In this document: one piece after another, positions 43,495-51,458 of the stretch
How positions within the stretch are numbered: the first letter of the stretch is position 1
How the letters are laid out: each line of letters starts with the position of its first letter
DNA from: an uncultured Rhodospirillales bacterium
Lineage (GTDB): Bacteria > Pseudomonadota > Alphaproteobacteria > Acetobacterales > Acetobacteraceae
Reading direction: 5' to 3'
NCBI GenBank assembly: GCA_903835235.1
Contig: CAILMF010000001.1
Span: 124,001-188,000 of the forward strand
DNA length: 64,000 bases
Notes under the pieces: generated by a model
Seen by the model: only the letters and a program-made list of their open reading frames with translations
Database searches by the model: none
Told to the model about the DNA's origin: nothing
Translations under genes and position numbers: made by a program

Positions 43495-43739
43495 TCCTCG
43501 TCGCGCATGCGGCTGACCAATTCACCCGCGTCCGGCGCCCCTGGCACCAGCCGGCCGACGCGATGCCGGCGCAGCCAGGCAACGTGCTCGGGCGTCACGG
43601 CGCCGGGCGCGGCAGCCACCGGCTGCAATGCCACCACCGGCTGGCCGTCGCGGGTGATGACCACCGCCTCTCCCGCCAGGGCGCGATCGATCAGCTCGGC
43701 CAGGCGGTGTTCGGCGTCGGCAAGGCTGTGCTGGGACAT
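43485..43739 (-). CDS. vapB: VapB/Phd-YefM-type antitoxin
   Basis: The 84-residue protein begins MSQHSLADAEHRLAELIDRA and continues LAGEAVVITRDGQPVVALQPV, the Phd/YefM DNA-binding fold. The rest (VTPEHVAWLRRHRVGRLV) would wrap the toxin. It overlaps vapC by 10 bases, the normal antitoxin-first order. The ATG at 43739 follows a short gap behind accC and gives the correct N terminus. Confidence 0.85.
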   Translation of the reverse strand: MSQHSLADAEHRLAELIDRALAGEAVVITRDGQPVVALQPVAAAPGAVTPEHVAWLRRHRVGRLVPGAPDAGELVSRMRDEDWT

Positions 43740-43791
43740 GCCCGGAGGGTAGCGAGCCGAGCCGGGGAATGCCAGCACGGCGCGCGCTGGC

Positions 43792-45141
43792 TCAGCCTGG
43801 CTGCCGCCCCGCGACGAATTTTTCCAGCCAGTGGATGGTGTAGTCGCCGGCGACGAATTCCGGCGCTTCCATGATGGCACGGTGCAGCGGCAGCGTGGTC
43901 CGGATGCCGTCCACCACCATCTCGTTCAGGCTGCGACGCATGCGGGCGATGGCTTCCGGCCGCGTCGCGGCATGCACCACCAGCTTGGCCACCAGGCTGT
44001 CATAGTGCGGCGGCACCGAATAGCCGCTGTACAGCGCGCTATCCACCCGCACGCCCAGGCCGCCGGGGGCATGGTACATCGTCACCCGCCCTGGCGAGGG
44101 CGCGAAGCTGTCGGGGTCCTCGGCGGTGATGCGGCATTCGATGGCGTGGCCATAGAAGCGCACGTCTTCCTGGGTGTAGCCCAGTTGCTCCCCGGCGGCG
44201 ACGCGCAGCTGTTCCTTCACCAGATCCACGCCGCAGACCATCTCGGTGACGGGGTGTTCCACCTGCAGGCGGGTGTTCATCTCGATGAAGCAGAACTGGC
44301 CGTCCTGCCACAGGAACTCCAGCGTGCCGGCGTTGCGGTAGCCCAGTTCCTTCAGTGCACGCGTCACCTGGGCGCCCAGCGCGTCGCGCTCGGCCCCGGT
44401 CAGCACCGGGCTGCCGGCCTCCTCCACCAGCTTCTGGTGGCGGCGTTGCAGGGAACAGTCGCGCTCGCCGAAATGCACCACATTGCCGTGGCCATCCGCC
44501 ATGACCTGCAATTCGATGTGGCGTGGCCGGTCCAGGTACTTCTCAAGGTAGACGGCGTCGTTGCCGAAGGCGGCCTTGGCCTCGGTACGGGCAACCCGCC
44601 AGGCTTCCTCGATCTCGTCCGCGTTGCGCGCCACCTTCATGCCGCGCCCGCCACCACCGGCGGCGGCCTTGATCAGCACCGGGTACATCACCTCCTCGGC
44701 AACGGCCCGCGCCTCATCCAGCGTGGCCAGCTCGCCCAGGCTGCCCGGCACCAGCGGCACGCCCAGCCGGCGCATGGCGTCCTTGGCGGCGATCTTGTCG
44801 CCCATCATGCGGATATGCGCCGCCGTCGGGCCGATGAAGGCCAGGCCATGCGCCTCCACCATCTCGGCGAAGCTGGCATTCTCGCTGAGGAAGCCATAGC
44901 CGGGGTGGATCGCCTCGGCCCCGGTGATGGCGGCAGCCGAGAGGATGGCCGGCACGTTCAGATAGCTGTCGCGCGCCGGTGGCGGGCCGATGCAGACGCT
45001 CTCATCCGCCAGCCGCACATGCATGGCGGCGGTATCGGCGGTGGAATGCACCGCCACCGTGCGGATGCCCATCTCCTGGCAGGCGCGATGGATGCGGAGC
45101 GCGATCTCGCCGCGATTGGCGATGAGCACCTTCTTGAACAT
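43792..45141 (-). CDS. accC: Acetyl-CoA carboxylase, biotin carboxylase subunit
   Basis: AccC carboxylates biotin on AccB with ATP and bicarbonate, the first step of fatty-acid synthesis. The 449-residue protein is complete: KKVLIANRGEIALRIHRA, AIHPGYGFLSENASFAE, the ATP-grasp glycine loop AAAGGGGRGMK, HIELQVMADGHGNVVHFGERDCSLQRRHQK, and EMNTRLQVEHPVTEM. ATG 45141 is preceded by accB after 20 bases. The three-gene order aroQ-accB-accC is common. Confidence 0.97.
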   Translation of the reverse strand: MFKKVLIANRGEIALRIHRACQEMGIRTVAVHSTADTAAMHVRLADESVCIGPPPARDSYLNVPAILSAAAITGAEAIHPGYGFLSENASFAEMVEAHGLAFIGPTAAHIRMMGDKIAAKDAMRRLGVPLVPGSLGELATLDEARAVAEEVMYPVLIKAAAGGGGRGMKVARNADEIEEAWRVARTEAKAAFGNDAVYLEKYLDRPRHIELQVMADGHGNVVHFGERDCSLQRRHQKLVEEAGSPVLTGAERDALGAQVTRALKELGYRNAGTLEFLWQDGQFCFIEMNTRLQVEHPVTEMVCGVDLVKEQLRVAAGEQLGYTQEDVRFYGHAIECRITAEDPDSFAPSPGRVTMYHAPGGLGVRVDSALYSGYSVPPHYDSLVAKLVVHAATRPEAIARMRRSLNEMVVDGIRTTLPLHRAIMEAPEFVAGDYTIHWLEKFVAGRQPG

Positions 45142-45160
45142 CGGAATCGGCCGGGCCCGC

Positions 45161-45664
45161 CTATTCGATGACGAGCAACGGCTCGCCATACTCAACGGGC
45201 GTGCCGGTCTCGATCAGGATGCGGGTGACGGTGCCGGCCTTGGGCGCCTTGATCTGGTTGAAGGTCTTCATCGCCTCGATCAGCAGCACGGTCTGACCCT
45301 GCGCCACCTTGCCGCCCAGCGTGATGAAGGGGGCCGAGCCAGGTTCCGGCGAGAGGTAGGCCACGCCGACCATCGGGCTGGTCACCATACCCGGGTGCTT
45401 CGGGTCCAGCGTGTCCAGCGCCGGGGCGGGCGCCGCCGCGACAGCAAGCGGGGCAGGAGCGGCGGCCGCGGCGGCCGGCGCCTGCATCATCATGCCGGCG
45501 GGCCAGGGCATCTGCGGTGCGGCGGGGGCAGCCGGCGGGTGGCTGCGGGCCACGCGGATGCGGCTGTCCTTCTCCACCAGCTCAATCTCGGTCAGGTCGG
45601 TGTCCTTGAGGATCTGCGCCAGGGCGCGAATCGTCTCGGGGTCGAAGGTGATGCCGTTGCTCAT
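45161..45664 (-). CDS. accB: Acetyl-CoA carboxylase biotin carboxyl carrier protein
   Basis: AccB carries biotin between AccC and the carboxyltransferase. The 167-residue protein begins [20 protein letters not shown], has an Ala/Pro-rich linker (about residues 40-90), and a biotinyl domain PMVGVAYLSPEPGSAPFI with the biotinylation site EAMKTFNQIKA. The ATG overlaps the aroQ stop by four bases. It is translated with aroQ upstream and accC downstream. Confidence 0.97.
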   Translation of the reverse strand: MSNGITFDPETIRALAQILKDTDLTEIELVEKDSRIRVARSHPPAAPAAPQMPWPAGMMMQAPAAAAAAPAPLAVAAAPAPALDTLDPKHPGMVTSPMVGVAYLSPEPGSAPFITLGGKVAQGQTVLLIEAMKTFNQIKAPKAGTVTRILIETGTPVEYGEPLLVIE

Positions 45665-46116
45665 GCGTCCTGCTCCGCGTCCACCATTCCGGCCATGGCG
45701 CGCAACGCCAGCACGTAACCCTGCACCCCCAGCCCGGCGATAACGCCGGTCGCGGCCTTGGAGATGAAGCTGTGGTGGCGGAATTCCTCCCGCCGGTGGA
45801 TGTTGGTGATGTGCACCTCGATGGTCGGCAGGCCAACGGCCAGCAGCGCGTCCATGGTGGCGATGGAATTGGTGGTGTAGCCGGCCGGGTTCATGATGAT
45901 GCCGGCGCAGCGGCCACGGCATTCCTGCACCCAGGTCACCAGCTCGCCCTCGCTGTTGGTCTGGCGGAAATCGATCGCCAGGCCCAGCTCCTCGGCGGCG
46001 TCGGCGCAAAGCTGCTCAAGCTCGTCGATGGTGGTGGAGCCGTACTTCTCCGGCTCACGCGTGCCGAGCATGTTGATGTTGGGGCCGTTGAGCACGGCGA
46101 TGAGCGGCGGGGCCAA
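45661..46116 (-). CDS. aroQ: 3-dehydroquinate dehydratase, type II
   Basis: The enzyme dehydrates 3-dehydroquinate in the shikimate pathway. The 151-residue length fits. It shows [20 protein letters not shown] with the catalytic Tyr, [25 protein letters not shown] and [18 protein letters not shown]. No ATG is close to the fold; TTG 46116 (encoding [11 protein letters not shown]) is the best start, which is a rare codon and may limit expression. It heads the aroQ-accB-accC operon, divergent from thiS. Confidence 0.94.
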   Translation of the reverse strand: MAPPLIAVLNGPNINMLGTREPEKYGSTTIDELEQLCADAAEELGLAIDFRQTNSEGELVTWVQECRGRCAGIIMNPAGYTTNSIATMDALLAVGLPTIEVHITNIHRREEFRHHSFISKAATGVIAGLGVQGYVLALRAMAGMVDAEQDA

Positions 46117-46270
46117 GGGCGATGATTCCGTGAAATCTGGCGTGTCTCCGGGCCTAGCACGGGGGGTTTCGGCGGGGCAAGCCGCCATGCCGGCAGGGCG
46201 GGGCAGCCATCGGCCGCCCCTGGCCGGGACCCGCCTTGCCCTTCGGCCGCCGCACCGCCATGTTCCGGCC

Positions 46271-46489
46271 ATGGGGGCGACGATCTCGATTGCGATCACG
46301 GTGAATGGCGAGGCGCGGCAGGTGGCCGCGGGCGCCAGCCTGTCCGACCTGCTGGCGCAGATCGGCCTGGACATCCGCAAGGTGGCGGTTGAGCGCAACC
46401 TGGAGATCGTGCCGCGGTCCAGCTACGCCACCACGGCCCTGGTCGAGGGCGACCAGCTGGAGATCGTTCACTTCATCGGTGGGGGCTGA
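46271..46489 (+). CDS. thiS: Sulfur carrier protein ThiS
   Basis: ThiS carries the sulfur, as a C-terminal thiocarboxylate, for the thiazole ring of thiamine. The 72-residue ubiquitin-like protein ends in H-F-I-G-G-G, so the required Gly-Gly tail is present. [27 protein letters not shown] is typical. The ATG at 46271 is chosen over longer frames because it gives the correct beta-grasp N terminus ([10 protein letters not shown]). thiG follows after three bases. I see no TPP riboswitch upstream. Confidence 0.93.
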   Translation: MGATISIAITVNGEARQVAAGASLSDLLAQIGLDIRKVAVERNLEIVPRSSYATTALVEGDQLEIVHFIGGG

Positions 46490-46492
46490 GCC

Positions 46493-47293
46493 ATGGACGC
46501 GACCGTTGCGGGCGACGACAGCTGGAGCGTCGCTGGCTTAAGCTTCCGCTCCCGCCTGATTGTCGGCACCGGCCGCTACAAGGGCCTGGAGGAGACCGGC
46601 GCCGCCATCGCCGCCTCGGGCGCCGAGATCGTGACCGTGGCGGTGCGCCGGGTGAACCTGGGCGACCCCGGCGCGCCGATGTTGCAGGACTACGTCGACC
46701 CCAAGCGCTACACCTACCTGCCCAATACCGCCGGCTGCTTCACCGCGCAGGACGCGGTCCGCACGCTGCGCCTGGCGCGCGAGGCCGGCGGCTGGAACCT
46801 GGTGAAGCTGGAGGTGCTGGGGCCGCCGCCCTTCCTGTACCCGGACATGCGGGAGACCTTCGTGGCGCTGGAGGCGCTGCTGAAGGATGGCTTCCGGGTG
46901 ATGGTCTATTCGTCCGACGACCCCATTGCCTGCAAGCGACTTGAAGAAATGGGCGCGGTGGCGGTGATGCCGCTGGGCGCGCCGATCGGCAGCGGCCTGG
47001 GCATTCAGAATCCGGTGATGATCAGGGCGATCATCGAGCAGGCAAAAGTGCCGGTGCTGGTGGATGCCGGCGTCGGCACCGCCAGCGACGCCGCGCAGGC
47101 GATGGAGTTGGGCTGCGAGGCGGTGCTGATGAACAGCGCCATCGCCCATGCGCAGCGCCCGGTGCTGATGGCGCAGGCGATGAAGGCGGCGGTGGAGGCC
47201 GGGCGGCTGGCCTACCTGGCCGGGCGCATGCCGCGGCAATACGCGGCCGACCCTTCCAGCCCGCTGAACAAGGGCGTGCTGGGGCGGAACTGA
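46493..47293 (+). CDS. thiG: Thiazole synthase ThiG
   Basis: ThiG condenses DXP, ThiS-thiocarboxylate and dehydroglycine into the thiamine thiazole. The 266-residue TIM barrel has [29 protein letters not shown], the Schiff-base Lys in [15 protein letters not shown], and [14 protein letters not shown] with the phosphate loop. The start follows GGTGGGGG. It is followed by two small membrane proteins, so the transcript may continue. Confidence 0.96.
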   Translation: MDATVAGDDSWSVAGLSFRSRLIVGTGRYKGLEETGAAIAASGAEIVTVAVRRVNLGDPGAPMLQDYVDPKRYTYLPNTAGCFTAQDAVRTLRLAREAGGWNLVKLEVLGPPPFLYPDMRETFVALEALLKDGFRVMVYSSDDPIACKRLEEMGAVAVMPLGAPIGSGLGIQNPVMIRAIIEQAKVPVLVDAGVGTASDAAQAMELGCEAVLMNSAIAHAQRPVLMAQAMKAAVEAGRLAYLAGRMPRQYAADPSSPLNKGVLGRN

Positions 47294-47299
47294 GCCGCG

Positions 47300-47548
47300 A
47301 TGGCGCGGGAGCCGGCCGCGCTGCTGCGCGATGCCGACGAGTACACCGGCGCGATGCGGCTGCTGGCCTTCGCGCTGCTGCTGCCGCTGCGGCCCTTCCT
47401 TGGACGAGAGGCGCATCGGCGCGCGGCGCTGCGGCTGGCCGGGTGGCTGGAAGGCGGGCTGATGCTCGGCTTCGCGCTGCTGTTGCTGGCGCTGGCGGCC
47501 TGGTGGGCCACGGGCTTCGACCTGGCGCGCTGGCTCGGGCGTGGCTGA
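47300..47548 (+). CDS. Small membrane protein of unknown function
   Basis: The 82-residue protein has two hydrophobic stretches (ALLLPLRPFLG region near 24-35 and LMLGFALLLLALAAWWATG near 54-72), a basic R-R loop between them and a charged N terminus. It starts six bases after the thiG stop and overlaps the next small gene by eight bases. No family is recognised. Confidence 0.55.
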   Translation: MAREPAALLRDADEYTGAMRLLAFALLLPLRPFLGREAHRRAALRLAGWLEGGLMLGFALLLLALAAWWATGFDLARWLGRG

Positions 47549-47759
47549 GCCGTTGCGCCTGCTGCTGCCGCTGAGCCTGATCGTGGCCTTCGTCCTGCTG
47601 CTGCCGGTCGGCCTGTTTCACGCGCGCGCGCTCTACCTGAAGCTCGTCGCCGCGAGCGTGGCCACGCTGTGGGCCTGCGGCCTGCTGGCCTGGGCCTGGC
47701 ATGCGCTCGGCGGCGCCAATCCCCTGCCAGCGGCGCTGCGCGCGCTGGCCCTGGCCTGA
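47541..47759 (+). CDS. Small membrane protein of unknown function
   Basis: The 72-residue protein, start GTG 47541, has two membrane helices (LLLPLSLIVAFVLLLPVGLF and LKLVAASVATLWACGLLAWAW). It overlaps the preceding gene by eight bases and probably works with it. No family is recognised. Confidence 0.5.
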   Translation: MAEPLRLLLPLSLIVAFVLLLPVGLFHARALYLKLVAASVATLWACGLLAWAWHALGGANPLPAALRALALA

Positions 47760-48131
47760 CCGCCGGCGCGCGCCCCGGCGCGGCAATGGTGATTTCCGCC
47801 AACGCCGCGGCGGCGCTGACGCAGAGCCGCCCGCGGAAGAACAGGCCGGGCCTGGATGCCCCACCGCCGCCGCCGCGCCCCTGCCCGGGAGTCATTCCCT
47901 CCGCTGGATAGTGCCGACGATGGTGCCGACCAAGGCACACGACTTGCGCCAGCGGCGCGGGACACACAGGCCGCCCGCAAATACTTCCAGCCCCCAGAAC
48001 CGGAGCTTTAACCTGCCGGCTCGCGCTTCGGCCGGCATTTCCCCCCGCCGCCCCCGGGGGGTTCCGGGGGGAGTTTCCTGCCACACACGAAGGTGGCCAG
48101 AAAAAAATCCGCCGGAGGTCGATTTTTCGCT
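47760..48131. other. Intergenic region, no gene; G-rich and palindromic tracts
   Basis: No convincing reading frame. It holds GCCGGC-loop-GCCGGC (48015-48036), then a C-rich/G-rich tract CCCCCC...GGGGGGTTCCGGGGGG (48041-48071) that could form a long hairpin or a G-quadruplex, and a rare run of seven A's near 48100. It lies upstream of the probable promoter of the decarboxylase gene. Confidence 0.6.
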
Positions 48132-48159
48132 TTGCGTCGGGGATCACCGGGCCTATATC
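48132..48159 (+). promoter_or_regulatory. Possible promoter of the decarboxylase gene
   Basis: TTGCGT (48132-48137) and TATATC (48154-48159) are separated by 16 bases. The match is three of six plus four of six. If correct, transcription would start near 48166 and leave a leader of almost 250 bases. Confidence 0.4.
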
Positions 48160-48165
48160 CCGCCG

Positions 48166-48412
48166 CAGACGCAGTACGCACGTGCCTCTGGCCCCAGGCC
48201 CACGGAACCCCGGCGCACCTCCACAGCGCGCCATCTAAGGTCACCGCGGCGCAAGGTTTACGCAACGACGTCAAGCGTTCTGGCAACCCCGTCCTGTCAC
48301 CGCGCAAGCGGAGGCGGCACGGCCCACTTGGTCGCTGGTTCGTTCGACCGTTTCGTCAACTTGGGGCCACCGCCCATTGGGGTGGTCCTGTCATGTTCAG
48401 GAGGGTGGTGCG
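48166..48412 (+). ncRNA. Long structured leader upstream of the ornithine/lysine decarboxylase gene (possible speF-type motif)
   Basis: About 250 bases lie between the probable promoter and the decarboxylase ATG, without a reading frame. A hairpin GGGGCCACC (48363-48371) with GGTGGTCCT (48381-48389) stands just before the GGAGGG (400-405) ribosome-binding site, suitable for controlling translation. In alphaproteobacteria the speF RNA motif is described upstream of ornithine decarboxylase genes. Position and gene match that, but I cannot verify the consensus by eye, so this is inference. Confidence 0.4.
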
Positions 48413-49543
48413 ATGACCCCGAAGGTCTCCGCCTATCTGCGCGACGTCGCTCCGGCGACCCCGTGCCTCGTCGTCGACGTGGACCGGATCGAGCAGAACT
48501 ATCGCCGGCTGAAGGCGGCGCTGCCGCTGGCGCGCGTCTACTATGCCGTGAAGGCGAATCCGGCCAACCCGATCCTGGAGCGCCTGGTCGGCCTCGGCTC
48601 GAACTTCGATGCCGCGTCGTTCGAGGAAGTGCAGGCCTGCCTGGACAATGGCGCCCTGCCGGACGCCATCAGCTACGGCAACACCGTGAAGAAGGAGAGC
48701 GCGATTCGCGCGGCCTATGCCGCCGGCGTGCGCATGTTCGCCTTCGACAGCGAGGCCGAGCTGCGCAAGTTGGCGCGCTCCGCCCCGGGCAGCCGCGTAT
48801 ACTGCCGCATCCTGGTCGGCAATGACGGCGCCGAATGGCCGCTCAGCCGCAAGTTCGGCTGCGAGGTCGAGATGGCGAAGGAGCTGATGGTGCTGGCCGG
48901 CGAGCTCGGCCTGGATGCCTTCGGCCTCAGCTTCCATGTCGGCAGCCAGCAGGTCCGCACCGCGGCCTATGAGGCTGCCATCGGCAAGGTCGCCATGCTG
49001 TTCACCGACCTGAAGGATGCCGGCGTCAATGTGCGCATGGTCAACCTGGGCGGCGGCTACCCGGTGCGCTACCGCCAGGAAGTGCCGGAGATCGACGCCA
49101 TCGGCGAGGCGATCATGGGCGCGATGACCGAGCATTTCGGCAATGCCCTGCCGGAGCTGATCATCGAGCCGGGTCGCTTCCTGGTGGCCGATGCCGGCGT
49201 GGTCAGCGCCGAGGTGGTGCTGGTCAGCCGCAAGGCGAAGGACGACCCGGTGCGCTGGGTCTACCTGGACATCGGCCGCTTCGGCGGCCTGGCCGAGACC
49301 GAGGGCGAGTGCATCAAGTACGCCTTCCGCACGCCGCATGACGGCACCGTCGAGGGTCCCGTGACCATCGCCGGCCCGACCTGCGACAGCACGGATACGC
49401 TGTACGAGAAGAGCAACTACCGGCTGCCGCTGGCGCTGGACTGCGGCGACCGGGTGGAGCTGCTGGCGACGGGGGCCTATGTGACCACCTACGCCAGCCA
49501 GTCCTTCAACGGCTTCAAGCCGCTGGCCGAACACTACGTCTGA
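48413..49543 (+). CDS. Type III PLP-dependent ornithine/lysine decarboxylase
   Basis: The enzyme decarboxylates ornithine (or lysine, or both) to putrescine or cadaverine, feeding polyamine synthesis. The 376-residue length is that of the eukaryotic-type fold used in alphaproteobacteria. It shows the PLP Lys47 in YYAVKANPANP, SFHVGSQ, GGGYPVRY, IEPGRFLVADAGV and GPTCDSTDTLYE with the catalytic Cys-Asp. The ATG at 48413 follows AGGAGGGTGGTGCG. It has a long leader and a terminator-like hairpin at 49550. Confidence 0.92.
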   Translation: MTPKVSAYLRDVAPATPCLVVDVDRIEQNYRRLKAALPLARVYYAVKANPANPILERLVGLGSNFDAASFEEVQACLDNGALPDAISYGNTVKKESAIRAAYAAGVRMFAFDSEAELRKLARSAPGSRVYCRILVGNDGAEWPLSRKFGCEVEMAKELMVLAGELGLDAFGLSFHVGSQQVRTAAYEAAIGKVAMLFTDLKDAGVNVRMVNLGGGYPVRYRQEVPEIDAIGEAIMGAMTEHFGNALPELIIEPGRFLVADAGVVSAEVVLVSRKAKDDPVRWVYLDIGRFGGLAETEGECIKYAFRTPHDGTVEGPVTIAGPTCDSTDTLYEKSNYRLPLALDCGDRVELLATGAYVTTYASQSFNGFKPLAEHYV

Positions 49544-49549
49544 ACCGCT

Positions 49550-49580
49550 GCCGGCCCTTGGAGCAATCCCAGGGGTCGGC
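49550..49580 (+). terminator. Stem-loop after the decarboxylase gene
   Basis: GCCGGCCCTTGG (49550-49561) pairs with CCAGGGGTCGGC (49569-49580) with two G-T pairs and the loop AGCAATC, seven bases after the stop codon. There is no strong T-run. Confidence 0.55.
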
Positions 49581-49769
49581 GCAGGCAGGAATGGGGGCGC
49601 GTGGCGTAGGCTGCGCGCCCCTTCTGCTGTTGGGCGCCCGGCTGCAGGGCGTATCGGGCGCCGCCTATCGCGGCCATCGAAGCCACGTATTGGATGCCGC
49701 CGGGGGGTCGGCCCTAGCCTTGCTGCATGGCGGAGTTCCCCGCCACGTATCCTTCAAGGCACCCCTCCG

Positions 49770-50237
49770 ATGCCGACCATGCAACAGGCCCGTCCCAGCA
49801 CCCCCGCGGCAAGCCGGTACAACCCGGCGAATGACGAACTCGCGGTCCTGCTGGTCAACGAAAAGACCGACATCCTGGACGAAGTCGCCGCGCTGCTGCG
49901 CCGCCGGGGCTTGCCGGTGGTGGTGGTGGGCGGCGCCGCCGAAGCCCGCCAGCAACTGGCCAGCCAGCCTGGCATCGGCGTGGTGGTGGCGGATGTCGGG
50001 CTGCTGGAAGGCGATGGGCTGGAACTGGCGGCCGAGGTGCTGGCCAGCACCCGGCCCTCGACGGCGGTGGAGCTGCTGCTGATCGCCGGCTACCAGGATG
50101 ACCGCAGCGGCCCCTTGCTGGACCGGCTGGGCGTACTGCGCGAACCGCTGACGCGGCGCAGCATCGAACAGGCGATCCACCAGGCGCTGGGCCGTGCCGT
50201 CGTGCGGCGGACCTTGCTGAACCGCCTGGCGGATTGA
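49770..50237 (+). CDS. Degenerate receiver-domain protein
   Basis: The 155-residue protein has a response-regulator fold: LAVLLVNEKTDILDEVAALLRRRGLPVVVV, then GVVVADVGLLEGDGLELAAEVL with the phosphorylatable Asp, and ELLLIAGYQDD. The usual acidic pair at the start reads N-E instead of D-D, the Thr/Ser is Ala, and the Lys is Arg (LREPLTRR). A phospho-switch is therefore doubtful. There is no output domain. It lies upstream of an OxyR-like regulator and stands alone. Confidence 0.7.
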   Translation: MPTMQQARPSTPAASRYNPANDELAVLLVNEKTDILDEVAALLRRRGLPVVVVGGAAEARQQLASQPGIGVVVADVGLLEGDGLELAAEVLASTRPSTAVELLLIAGYQDDRSGPLLDRLGVLREPLTRRSIEQAIHQALGRAVVRRTLLNRLAD

Positions 50238-50415
50238 GCCGGCAACGCCGGATGCACGCTGCGCAACCTGTGCCGCACCCGGGCGGATACGGGCTGCAGC
50301 CGCGGCCCTGCGGCCCCCGGGCAGGGCTGGCCGGAGCCCTTTGGCAAGGCGGTCCGGCCTGCCGGGCCGGGCATTTGCTTTGCCCCGGGCCATCGGTTGT
50401 GGTGCAAACGCCGCC

Positions 50416-51366
50416 ATGAACTTCGCCGGGCTTTCCTTCCGCGACCTGGAATACGTGGTCAGCGTGGCCGAGTGCCGCCATTTCGGCCGCGCCGCCCAGG
50501 CCTGTGCGGTCAGCCAGCCGACGCTTTCCGCCCAGGTGAAGAAGCTTGAGGAGTTCCTCGGGCTGGAAATCTTCGAGCGCAGCGCGCGCCAGGTACTGGT
50601 GACGACCCGCGGCGCCGCCGTGGTGGAGCAGGCGCGGCGCATCCTGGCCGAGGGTCGGCGCCTGGACGAGGTGGTGCAGGCCGGCGGCGAACCGCTTTCG
50701 GGCGTGTTCCGGCTGGGGGTGCTGGACACGCTGGGGCCCTATCTGGTGCCGCTGCTGCTGCAGCCGCTGCGGGCCCGCTTTCCGCGGCTGCGGCTGCTGG
50801 TGCAGGAAGGCCGCGGCAGCGCCCTGCTGGCCGGGCTGGAACGCGGCGAGGCCGATGCCGTGCTGCTGGCCACCCCGCCGCGCGAGGGCGAGGTGACCGC
50901 GCTGCCGCTGTTCCGCGAGGAGCTGGTGCTGGCGGTGCCGCGCGACCACGCGCTGGCCACGGCGCTGGCGGTCGGCCTGGCGGATGTGCCGGTGGCCGAG
51001 CTGATCCTGCCGGCCGAGGGCCATTGCCTGCGCGACCAGGTGCTGGCGCTGCTGCCGGCCCGCGCCCGGCTGGTGCGGCCGGATGACGATTTGCAGGCGG
51101 CCAGCCTGGAGACGCTGCGGCAGATGGTCGCCGCCGGCATTGGCTGCGGCTTCCTGCCGCAGCTGGCGGTGCAGGTGGGCAGCCTGCTGGACGACATGGT
51201 GGCGTATCGGCGGGTTGCGGTGGAAGCGGCGCCGGCCCGGGACGTGGCGCTGTACCACCGGGCCAGCTACGGCCGAATCCGCGATATCCGGCTGCTGCGC
51301 GAAGCGGTGCGGGACCGGCTGGCCGAGGCCAGCGCGGTCCAGGTGGCGGCCCGGGCGGCCCCCTGA
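50416..51366 (+). CDS. LysR-family regulator, OxyR-like with one of the two redox Cys
   Basis: The 316-residue protein has a LysR helix-turn-helix (LSFRDLEYVVSVAECRHFGRAA, SQPTLSAQVKKLEEFLG) and the OxyR-type ligand domain. The peroxide-sensing Cys is present as Cys204 in LPAEGHCLRDQ, as in E. coli OxyR, but the partner Cys nine residues later is replaced by Leu (LALLPARARL). A further Cys lies in GIGCGFLPQ. Peroxide sensing by another route is possible. ATG 50416 gives the normal N terminus. The target genes are not obvious. Confidence 0.85.
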   Translation: MNFAGLSFRDLEYVVSVAECRHFGRAAQACAVSQPTLSAQVKKLEEFLGLEIFERSARQVLVTTRGAAVVEQARRILAEGRRLDEVVQAGGEPLSGVFRLGVLDTLGPYLVPLLLQPLRARFPRLRLLVQEGRGSALLAGLERGEADAVLLATPPREGEVTALPLFREELVLAVPRDHALATALAVGLADVPVAELILPAEGHCLRDQVLALLPARARLVRPDDDLQAASLETLRQMVAAGIGCGFLPQLAVQVGSLLDDMVAYRRVAVEAAPARDVALYHRASYGRIRDIRLLREAVRDRLAEASAVQVAARAAP

Positions 51367-51458
51367 CCCGGCAAGGCGGGGTGGGCGGGCCTGGGGGTTT
51401 GCGGATTCCACCCATGCGCCGATATCCTGCGCCCTGACGCGCGAGACGGAACCAAGGC

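Noticed and set aside
46117-46270. TPP riboswitch before thiS-thiG
   Set aside because: No CTGAGA-type conserved core found in the 154-base gap.
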